DNA of 64,000 bases from Zanthoxylum bungeanum (taxonomy: Eukaryota; Streptophyta; Magnoliopsida; Sapindales; Rutaceae): NCBI GenBank assembly GCA_019454045.1, contig SKCR01021095.1, positions 1 to 64,000 of the forward strand, given 5' to 3'. The position numbers and the translations under genes were made by a program. Shown one piece after another: positions 54,847 to 64,000 of the stretch; within the stretch, counting starts at the first letter, position 1, and every line of letters begins with the position of its first letter. Below the pieces are notes generated by a model. The model had not been told where the DNA came from. It did not search any database and saw nothing but the letters and a program-made list of their open reading frames with translations.

Positions 54847-56880
54847 TTTGTTTAGTTTCTCGGGTTTGATGAACGTTTTGATGTGTTTTAGTTTATTTTG
54901 CAGATAAAATAATATTGGGACTTAATGAAATCATTTAAGACGAAATATGGGTCAAATAAGGGCAATTATTGGACTTGATATTTTAATTTTGGAGATTGGA
55001 AACTTGAAAGGGCGTTTTGACGAAGTGCAGTTTTGGAAATTCCAATTTTGCGCATCTGTCGTATTTTGGGCATAACGTTTTACTCAGTTATCGGATTGAG
55101 CAGATTCAAGTTCCAGATTAAGGAAGACTCAAAGATCTACAACTTTGAAAGACAAAATAATTTCGAATTCTGAAGATTTCATGCCCGTAATTGATGAACC
55201 ATCAAGAAGTGTGTAGTGTGTAATTATTAAAGTCACTTTCAATCATTTTCAAAGCAAAAAATAAATTAATAAATAAATAATAAAAATTATCAAATCATCA
55301 CCAAACATGATAGGAGATTAGTGGAGCAATTAATAATGGATTTGGTGGAGCAATTAGTGGAGCAATTAATAATTGATTTGGTGGATGATTTGATGGAGGC
55401 AAAATTTTGCCTATAAATACCAAGCCATTTCATTTGTAAAATTCATACTTTCTTCTAAGGAATTCCTTAAGAATACTAAGAAGATTGTATCTTGTTTGTT
55501 TATTTATAGCTTTCAGTAATTAATTTCCGCTTTCGCACTTTCTTTTCTTTACTTTTCAGTTTTTACTTTCCGCAATTTACTTTTACGCACAGTACTTTTC
55601 TTTCTTTATTTTCAATTTTTACTTTTCAGTAATGAGGAGGTAACTCCCCTTTGTTGGGGTAAAAGGTAAAACTTTTATGACTAATATTTAGATTAATCTC
55701 CCTTAATTATAATATATAAACTAGTTAAAACCTGACTTAACGAGGATACAGCCATATTGGTCGGTTGGTAATTATTTAAATTGGTTTTAACCTGACTAAA
55801 CTGGATATCGCCTGATTGGTCGGTTGGTAATTAATTATTAATTTGACTTAATCTGGATACCGCCTATATGGCTGGTTGGTAATTATCATGCAAAGTTAAT
55901 ATATTATATTAAGGGAGATATCTAAAATAGAAGTAATAAAAGCTGATCCTTTTACCTCAGCATTTTCTTTTATTGTACTTTTACTTTATTTACTTTTCAG
56001 CATTTAATTTTCAGTATTTAATTTCAGCATTTACTTTCAGCATTTACTTTTCAGCATTTAATTTTCAGTATTTAATTTTCAGTATTTTACCTTATGTCTT
56101 TTATTTTATTTAAGTTTTTACTACCTGTAAGTATGTGTCGTAACTAAGCCAGTTATCTCGGGTTGTGATGAAATCCAATATCACCGGTTTATAAGGGGTT
56201 AAATTATAGTTTGGGTAATATAAATGTTTATTTATTGAGTCTTAATCCTAATGCTTTTTATTAACTCGCCATTAATAAAATCGAACTGGTAAATCTAAAA
56301 TGAACTAGACATAAGGATTTTAATTTTAAGACCTTAGACTTAATAGCCCACGATCTTCCTTGAGGATAGATAACCCTTTAATAGATTTCCTTACAGGATA
56401 GGAATATACCTGTCGGGCGGGGGTAGCCATAATTGGAACTTAAACTTAATGAATCCAGATAATTTGGTTGACATAGACATATGGTTCAATTGGGTTAAAC
56501 CGGGTATTTGTGTGTGACCATCGACAGAGGCTTACACATAATTTAGTGTTCCAGGTTAATAAATCAATATATTACCCAACTTTAAGATAACTACTTCATC
56601 TTTAAAATGATATTGGAAGAAATCACAACCCTAGATAGTTTTTAATATTAAATTTTCTTAAAATCTACTTTCGAACAATGTTATTTACTTGTTTTTAAAT
56701 TTAGAATCCTCACCATTTCAAATCAATCAAACAACCTGTTAGATAATAGTAATCATTTGACCTCATAAAATTAATAGAATAGATATTAAGTCCTCGTGGG
56801 ATCGATATTTTTATACTACTTGAACGATACGTGCGCTTGCGTTATACGTGTGTGTTTACGCCGGTCAAGTTTTTGGCGCC
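54847..56880 (+). repeat. Plus-oriented gypsy LTR lacking its first ~65 bases, plus PBS edge
   Basis: It begins at ttttgtttagtttctcggg, about 65 bases into the LTR, where the neighbours share the short string taatat. It ends CGCCGGTCA followed by 13 bases of post-LTR sequence including TGGCGCC of the PBS. A TATA box lies at 55412-55419. Confidence 0.85.
55412..55419 (+). promoter_or_regulatory. TATA box, plus-oriented LTR
   Basis: The sequence gcctataaatacc in the U3 of the inverted LTR copy would drive transcription rightwards, toward the minus-strand promoter at 57590-57583. Confidence 0.6.
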
Positions 56881-57582
56881 ATACTTACAGGTAGTAAAAA
56901 CTTAAATAAAATAAAAGACATAAGGTAAAATACTGAAAATTAAATGCTGAAAAGTAAATGCTGAAAGTAAATGCTGAAATTAAATACTGAAAATTAAATG
57001 TTGAAAAGTAAATAAAGTAAAAGTACAATAAAAGAAAATGCTGAGGTAAAATGATCAGCTTTTATTACTTTTATTTTAGATATCTCCCTTAATATAAAAT
57101 ATTAACTTTGCATGATAATTACCAACCAGCCATATAGGCGGTATCCAGATTAAGTCAAATTAATAATTAATTACCAACCGACCAATCAGGCGGTATCCAG
57201 TTTAGTCAGGTTAAAACCAATTTAAATAATTACCAACCGACCAATATGGGGGTATCCTCGTTAAGTCAGGTTTTAACTAGTTTATATATTATAATTAAGG
57301 GAGATTAATCTAAATATTAGTCATAAAAGTTTTACCTTTTACCCCAGCAAAGGGGAGTTACCTCCTCATTACTGAAAAGTAAAAATTGAAAATTAAAGAA
57401 AGAAAAGTACTGTGCGTAAAAGTAAATTGCGGAAAGTAAAAACTGAAAAGTAAAGAAAAGAAAGTGCGAAAGCGGAAATTAATTACTGAAAGCTATAAAT
57501 AAACAAACAAGATACAATCTTCTAAGTATTCTAAAGGAATTCCTTAGAAGAAAGTATGAATTTTACAAATGAAATGGCTTGG

Positions 57583-57590
57583 TATTTATA
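57583..57590 (-). promoter_or_regulatory. TATA box, minus-oriented 5' LTR
   Basis: On the minus strand cctataaatacc is the authentic promoter position for the element. It faces the plus promoter 2.2 kb away. Confidence 0.6.
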
Positions 57591-59437
57591 GGCAAAATTT
57601 TGCCTCCATCAAATCATCCACCAAATCAATTATTAATTGCTCCACTAATTGCTCCACCAAATCCATTATTAATTGCTCCACTAATCTCTTATCATGTTTG
57701 GTGATGATTTGATAATTTTTATTATTTATTTATTAATTTATTTTTTGCTTTGAAAATGATTGAAAGTGACTTTAATAATTACACACTACACACTTCTGGA
57801 TGGTTCATCAATTGCGGGCATGAAATCTTCAGAATTCGAAATTATTTTGTCTTTCAAAGTTGTAGATCTTTGAGTCGTCTTTAATCTGGAACTTGAATCA
57901 GCTCAATCCGATATCTGAGTAAAACGTTATACCCAAAATACTACAGATGCGCAAACTGGAATTTCCAAAACTACACTTCGTCAAAACGCCCTTTCAAGTT
58001 TCCAATCTCCAAAATTAAAATATCAAGTCCAATAATTGCCCTTATTTGACCCATATTCGTCCTAAATGATTTCATTAAGTCCCAATATTATTTTATCTGC
58101 AAAATAAACTAAAACACATCAAAACGTTCATCAAACCCGAGAAACTAAACAAAATATTAAGTAAAAGGGGCGGTAAATATTGATATATTTTCCGCTCATC
58201 AGCACGCGACAATTTTATTTTGCTTCGTATTGGAGCTTCCGGACTCTGATTCAGTCCTGATTATTTCTTATACACTCATAATGGAATATATTATTTCATT
58301 AAATAATTCAAAATTACACTCATACTGGATATCCATGGGTTAGATCCATTTCTGCTGCCCGGGGCACCGATTTGACCTAGGGGTTCCACAACTGCCCCAA
58401 TAGTATCATTGATAATTGGAAAACGAATTAATAGTAAAGTTGAAACATGAAATTTAGATAGTTTCTAGTAGTAGTACCCTAGTGGGGGAGCCAACAACAG
58501 ACATGTACACAAAAGAGTCATAAGCTTATAGATGATAAGCATAAGCAACTATATCACGTGTAGCTAGTGAGAAAACCACCACCGGAAGACTCCAATACAG
58601 TCCCCAACCTCCCAATTCCCATTAGACAATAGTAGCAATGATGGACCTTGAAGGTTGACTTAAGATACTCCCAGGAATAAGTGATAGAATAGTGAAAGAA
58701 GACCGGGACATGAAATCTTCAGGCGTAGCTTAAGAATAGAATAAAAGTGAGTGACAGCTCTGAGTAAAGGAGTTAAGAAAGAAGTTGTTCAAATGGAGCG
58801 GTACAGAGATATAGTAGTGGTCAAGTAATGATTGAGATATAAAGGAGCAGTAATATACATGGCTAAGGGAAAGTAAGAAATGATATCCTTCAAATAAGTA
58901 AGCAGAGACATAGGCCAGACGAGCCCCAAGAGTAGAACATAGCAAGAGAGAAGATGCAACGACCGGTAGTATAGTTACTATTACGTTATAGTACTGTGGT
59001 ATTATTGGATGAAGATAATATAAAATGAATTATTCTGAGACTCAAATATACTAATGAGATGACTTTGGGAACAATCGGTAAATTTCTTGAAGTCCCGAGA
59101 CTAGACTGTACCATGTTTCCTTTGGACCGCCTATAGTATTTGAGGCGTAACTTTTTCATACAATCTCTGATTTTTATGAATTTTATATCATCCGAAAGCT
59201 GAGATTGAGAACTACAGCTTCCGTGTTATACATTTTCCCAAATTCGGACCATAAGCTGGTTAAACATGCAAGTCAAAATTCAGATGAATAGTGATTTCAG
59301 GGTTAAATGGAGAAATCTCCAATTTTCTAGTTTTTTCTACAGTTTTCATTAACTTTCCAAATATCAAATACCCCCACTATATTAGGCTTACTATTCATAA
59401 ATCAAAAAATGGGTAAACCAAAGAAAAGAAGAAAACG

Positions 59438-59520
59438 TGAGATGAAGGAGAGAAAGAGAGAAAGAAAAAGAAGAGAAAGAAGAAGGAGAGGAAGAAAGGA
59501 AGAAGAAGGAAAAGAAAAAT
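59438..59520 (+). repeat. Purine-rich (GA) tract
   Basis: An almost uninterrupted A/G run (gagaaagagagaaagaaaaa and onward) of about 80 bases. It may be the leader of an LTR transcript or a simple repeat. Confidence 0.65.
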
Positions 59521-60547
59521 GATTAAGGAAGTTGAGCATAAGAGATTTGGAGAATAAACAAAATCAAGCAAGGAAAAGAAGGTAAGAGTTCATAACACAA
59601 ATTGTGAACTTTTAGTTTTGATGAGCTAGTGTTTGTATCATGATTGGAGCTTGGTAGTAATGATGGTAGAATGAAATTTTGACATTAAAAACCATAAGAA
59701 ACATTGATTAATTCCAATTTGTGGTTTTTGGGTATAACTTGATAAAATGTGTAATATGGATAGAAAATTGAATTATTGATAGATTGGAAGATTAGTGTAT
59801 GATAAATGGAGTGTAAGATGATGTATTGTATGTTGGTTTGTAGTATGGAAGTATTGATATGGGGTGGATTTGGATGAATAAAGAAGAAAACATAATCCTA
59901 GAAACCCAGTGCGCGTCGCGACATAAGAAGGATTGCGAGTCGCGACGCAAGGAGAAAAAGATGACTGGAATTTGGGCACTGCACATCGCGACGCACAATC
60001 CTTCTTGCGTCACGACGCGAGACACAGAATCTGCCAAAAATCAGTTTTAACCCCCCAGTTCCACCCTAGCACATTAGAGACCACCCTTGGGGTCTCGTAT
60101 CAATTCATATACATATTTTACATCAAAGTATGATTGTGACAAGCCTCATATGTAAAATCTATGGATGTATCATGAAGCTTAATTAGATATTAAGATTTAT
60201 TTCTCTATATTTATACTAATTAAGTTCCCGATCCTAGATTATCCTCAGACATCGCAATTTTTTTCGATAATGGATCCAATATCAGCCAAATCACAAAACA
60301 GTGAGTAGACACTTCTTTCTTAAAGTTGATTTTTTTATTGATTTATTATTCTTATAAATCTAGACTTTTTTTTTACTTTAGGGCGTTAACCATTTTATCA
60401 TCAGTTGTGTTTTACTCTGTATATTTGAGAAAGAAATATTTTACAGTACATGTTTTGTGATTTCGGGGCATGAGGTAAGAACTCACCTCAGTATGTAACT
60501 TGAGACAACTTGGAATTGACGGACAGAGACATGTGCACATGTAGAGG

Positions 60548-60843
60548 ACTAGGGGGACGGCGACACATAATTCCTCAAGATCCTAGTTTTAGAGCCCAGA
60601 AGACGACATAGGTTCGTGTACCTGGAGTCCAGTTCAGAGCATGAGTGGTAACATATATGTGCACCCCAGTTCTATTTTGTGGCTTGGGGGACGGCGAAAC
60701 GTAACGCCCCAAGACCACCAGTTTCAGAGACAGTAGTGGCATGCTTTGGGGGACGGTGATACGTAATGCCCTAAAGTCATGGATTTGCACTGCTGGCTAC
60801 AGTTATGCGTATGGGGGACGGTGATACGTAACGCCCTCATACG
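60548..60843 (+). repeat. Four hairpin units with a shared loop sequence
   Basis: Units at 60548-60587, 60683-60713, 60744-60776 and 60808-60843 share a loop of the form GGACGGYGANACRTAAYG. Their flanks differ but are self-complementary: ACTAGG/CCTAGT, CTTGGGG/CCCCAAG, CTTTGGGG/CCCTAAAG and CGTATGGGGG/CCCTCATACG. The first unit has an extra stretch on its 3' side. Confidence 0.75.
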
Positions 60844-61139
60844 TCAAGGTTTTTCGGGCACAGATCAGTACAGTAACCAGATTTTATAAACAGTTTTCAG
60901 TGACCAGATTTTAGAGATAGTTTTCAGAAACCAGTATACCAAAAGCAGTTTTCAGAAAGACAAAGTTTTCAGAAACAAAGTTTTCATACAAAGATGTTTT
61001 TGGAACTGTGGTTTTGGAGCCAAAAGTTTTTACATCAGTTTTCAATTTTCATCCACTCAGTTAGATCGTATAGGGATCTAACCCCCACTATAGTTTCTGT
61101 TTCTTGTAGGTTTCTCGGAGGACGAGCTCAGGAGGACGG

Positions 61140-63090
61140 TGTTAGACAATTATGACCCATAGCGTCACTATTTGTAAAAGACATTGTGGTTTTTGTACAA
61201 ATTAATTATGTAGCAATGGAAATTGCATTTTATCATTTTGTAATTTGATTACTTAAATATATAAATGATAAAAGTCCTTATGATTAGTTTCTGATTATAA
61301 GATATGAGACAGTATCAATCCACAAAGGTTTAAACATTAAATATCCCTAGCCGTAGTATTATCGAGACTGGATATTGATAATGCGGAATAGACTAGTATT
61401 GCACTTATGCGTGTTATGGAAGCGTAACGACATATTTCTCATATATTTAAGTATTGGATACTTATGCAAGTGTGATAGGAGGTTGTGTTTACCGATCGTT
61501 CGAAAAAAACTTCGCTCTGGATAGACCCCGTGGAATCCCATTGGTAGCATGAGTATGTGTCTATGGGAATCTGCATCAGGGTAGGTGTATTTGGTCTTAA
61601 CCTGAGACTTGCATCACTAGTACTTGCGACAATCAATACGTTTTGGTTTTAGTCGTCCAGGACTTTAACAGGTTCTGTGTACGCCTCTTATGGGGTTATT
61701 AAAAATCGTAGTGTATTGGGTGTGATGTCAAGATGGAAGTATCACTTCAGTCATATGGAGATGATGATCACGCATGGATACAGAACTGGTACTCTAAATG
61801 GTTGCAACCATCGGGATAATATGACAAGGTCATGATTATCTGATTTAAAGAGACTAGTTGCTTGTAATCTGATATATGCTTCGTACGGGGCATACACTAT
61901 TCCAGCTCCAGGCCTTGCTTGTGACATCTGATACTGGATCGCAATACGTAATACTACGTATACTACGTATACTACGCCTAATATAGATTATATATTTCAT
62001 TAAGAATATTTCTGGAGAATTGGGTAGGCATGACACTTTGCTAGAAGCCTACCATGTCTCGTAAATCGCTAAAGAACGTAGTACGAGGTACGTACATTTT
62101 CGGATAGTCCGACGACCGAATTTACTGCTAACATATCCATAGATCTCTTGGTTCGCTTCCCAAAGATTCACCGATGACGTATGATTCGAACTTAATTAAT
62201 CTGGGATTAATTACGGAGAGATTTTATCTGGGATAAAATACTATTTGAAGAGAGAGAGATTAATTCGAAATTAATTGTTAAAATAATATATTCGATATAT
62301 TAAACGAAATTACATTTCGACGCAGAATTAAAATTGTTTTTTAATTCGGGCAAACAAATTAATTTAGAATTAATTCACGAGCGATGTGAATAGTAAATTT
62401 GATTTAATTATGTCGCAATGGAAAATTCGTTAATTAGGAATTAACGAACCCGAGCCCGGGATGTGTTTGCGAGGCCACTCCGATTTAGAATCAAGTGCGA
62501 CCACAAATCACATCGCTCGTCACATCACTCGTCACATCGCATGTCACTTTAGTGATAGATGTCCATTCACCTTTTCGGTGAGTGACAACTAGTCACTATT
62601 CAAGATGTTGGTTGTTAAGAGCCTTTAATGCATTTTTGGCTCCAAATTTGGTTTTGACTTTTTGAAAGCCATATACCAAATTTTTGGTAACACTTTATGC
62701 ATAATTGTTTTTAAAAAACAAAATCAAACAAAAGAAAACCACTCTCTCTCTATCAAACCCTCACATTGCCGTGAGTCTCCCTTGGTAGATAGAAAAATTT
62801 GTAGCAAATGTTTCTTAAGCTAGCACTTGAAGAATCATTACAAGGTGATAGGGAAACCAACCTTGGAGCTTGGAATCACCATTGAAGCTTGGAGCTTAAA
62901 GATCAAAGTTCATCTTCAACAAAATTGGATCCTTGGCGGAATCTTGGAGAGCTTCAACAAGGAGAATTTTTTTTTGTCTTCAACACATCTCAAAATCCGT
63001 TCAATGTAATTGTGATTCCGCCTCACTTCTTTGAGTATTCATTCTTTTCAATGCTTAAACATGATCTTGAGACTATAGTAGAAACCAACA
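61140..63090 (+). repeat. Copia family A 5' LTR (1951 bp)
   Basis: It starts TGTTAGACAATTATGACCC and ends TAGAAACCAACA. It follows the LTR-like remnant directly and is followed by a PBS, so it is the 5' LTR of an element that continues beyond the window. Confidence 0.9.
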
Positions 63091-63091
63091 A

Positions 63092-63103
63092 TGGTATGAT
63101 TGA
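63092..63103 (+). promoter_or_regulatory. Copia primer-binding site, degenerate
   Basis: TGGTATGATTGA one base after the LTR end is a mutated form of the initiator tRNA-Met PBS seen at 17343-17354. Confidence 0.72.
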
Positions 63104-64000
63104 GCCTAGTTTGAGCATGAAAAATATTAGGGTTCATATGCTAAAAATTGGGTAAAAATGATATGAGGATGATTTGATTAAATTGTTTGATTAAGTATGC
63201 TTGAATGATGATAACATTGTGTTATGCATGATCAATTTCATGAAATATGAATTGGATTAATTTTTCCCCAAACCATATGCTTGGCCGAATGCATGATGAA
63301 ACTCTAAAGTCATGGTATTTTGTTCTTTGATAATTAGATGAGATGAAAGACTTGGGATAATGTTGATTTGTAATTCAATCGGATTGAAAACGAAATCGAA
63401 TTAAAAATACCCATTAATGCCGTGAGCTTGGTAGCATGTAATGAGATTTTTTGTTGATTCAATAATGTTGGACATGTGTTGATGATGATAAGCATGATTA
63501 ATGGATTAGATTAGTATTTTGGAAATGTTAATTTAAAAGATTAATCATGGCTAAAAACTTTGATTTATTAAATTATGAATTTTGGAAAATTGGAATTTAA
63601 TAAATTGGCTTGATTTAGAATTGGGCTTATAATTGTTGTATTTGGGCCTAATGGGCTTGGTTGTGCCAAATAGGTTTGGGCCAAATGGATTGGATCCAAA
63701 TTGGGACTAAGCCATTCCATCAAGTCCAAATATAACAAATGGGCTTTAAAAGTTTAATTGGGCCTAATGGGCCGAAATTGGTTTCTTGGCAAATAAGGGT
63801 GATTCCTTAATTGGGCTTTGGTATTTGGGTTTGACCCATATTGACCAAAGTCCATGCCTTATGAAATCAATTGAAAGCCCATTGGACTTTAATTAAACAA
63901 CATTGGATGTAATTGGGCTTTGAGACCTGTTTAGATTAGATTTGGAATCTAAGTCGTTAAAGCGCATTAAAAAGTGTAGATATTTAATTGGAATTAAATA
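63104..64000 (+). other. Copia 5' leader, truncated by window end
   Basis: AT-rich leader without ORFs, rich in TGGGCC/TGGGCTT motifs (63617-63930). It mirrors the minus-strand leader at 7000-7843. Gag would lie past the window. Confidence 0.72.

Larger units (their letters stand above)
46745..58201 (-). mobile_element. Non-autonomous Ty3/gypsy (Athila/Tat-like) element carrying a LOG copy
   Basis: The element is flanked by matching 5-bp duplications GCACG (46740-46744 and about 58202-58206), and both outer termini are TG...CA. Read right to left: rearranged 5' LTR (58201-54550), PBS for tRNA-Asp (54543-54526), gag (54314-52626), protease, a deletion removing RT, RNase H and the integrase core, integrase C-terminus, a Cys-rich ORF, a LOG-like sequence, a 3' UTR, polypurine tract (48840-48826) and 3' LTR (48825-46745). 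The two LTRs are clearly related. Lack of pol makes it dependent on relatives. Confidence 0.93.
54550..58201 (-). repeat. Gypsy 5' LTR with internal inverted duplication
   Basis: The outer parts are ordinary minus-strand LTR (54550-54846 and about 56881-58201), but about 440 bases present in the 3' LTR (47040-47478) are missing between them. In their place is a plus-oriented, almost complete LTR (54847-56867) followed by agtttttggcgcc, the beginning of the PBS region (to 56880). Inverted arms result: 54847-56125 with 56885-58160, and 54550-54846 with 56575-56867. Confidence 0.87.
58207..61139 (+). repeat. Gypsy-LTR-like remnant and flank, unassigned
   Basis: The left portion (58207-58950) continues the sequence interrupted by the gypsy insertion and shows nothing recognisable. 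From about 58950 it resembles a plant gypsy LTR in character: a run typical of such LTRs (aactttttcatacaatctctg, then atcatccgaaagctgag at about 59150-59200), a purine tract (59400-59520), CpG-rich GTCGCGACGC-type strings (59911-60022), hairpin repeats (60548-60843), and an end-like segment tttctcggaggacgagctca near 61110. I cannot place the termini. Copia LTR sequence begins at 61140. Confidence 0.4.

Noticed and set aside
59773..60133. ORFs across the GTCGCGACGC-rich region
   Set aside because: Short, overlapping on both strands, created by the CpG-rich repeats; no domain.

Overview
This window is plant nuclear DNA from repeat-rich, probably pericentromeric heterochromatin of a dicot-type angiosperm. 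The evidence is dense nesting of Ty1/copia and Ty3/gypsy LTR retrotransposons, a CACTA DNA transposon with the typical plant terminus, primer-binding sites for plant tRNAs, and a captured plant cytokinin-activation (LOG) gene. I see no intact host gene, rRNA or tRNA gene. Almost every protein-coding trace is a decayed retrotransposon gene with stops and frameshifts. The species cannot be named from this sequence.

Layout: (1) 1-3881, plus strand: the 3' part of an Athila/Tat-like gypsy element, with a LOG-like fragment, a long 3' untranslated stretch, a polypurine tract and a 2.15-kb LTR whose U3 carries eight G-boxes. It is inserted in (2) 3882-9771, minus strand: a copia element (family A) with integrase, protease, gag, 2.2-kb leader, PBS and 1.9-kb LTR. 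(3) 9772-16037: an unassigned older repeat, split by a 2658-bp non-autonomous CACTA element (12091-14748) with 3-bp target duplications. (4) 16038-20344: scrambled family A fragments in both orientations. (5) 20345-42727, plus strand: a family A copia element with both LTRs, interrupted twice. A 12.6-kb non-coding, largely palindromic LTR element (23400-35992) sits in its protease, and a solo family A LTR (39589-41609, duplication CCCCA) sits in its 3' LTR. (6) 42728-44438: a family A LTR fragment, then the 3' end of a different copia (family B). (7) 46745-58201, minus strand: a gypsy element with a matching 5-bp duplication (GCACG), gag-protease, a large pol deletion, a Cys-rich ORF, a second LOG-like copy, and a 5' LTR rearranged into an inverted repeat. 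(8) 58207-61139: a gypsy-LTR-like remnant with four hairpins that share a loop sequence but have different complementary stems. (9) 61140-64000: the 5' LTR, PBS and leader of another family A copia.

The genes do not form a host pathway. The most notable content is a LOG cytokinin-activating enzyme coding sequence carried, apparently without introns, inside two copies of one gypsy family, together with two separate palindromic rearrangements of LTR elements that could yield double-stranded RNA. All assignments rest on motif recognition by eye. Family names and some boundaries need alignment to confirm.
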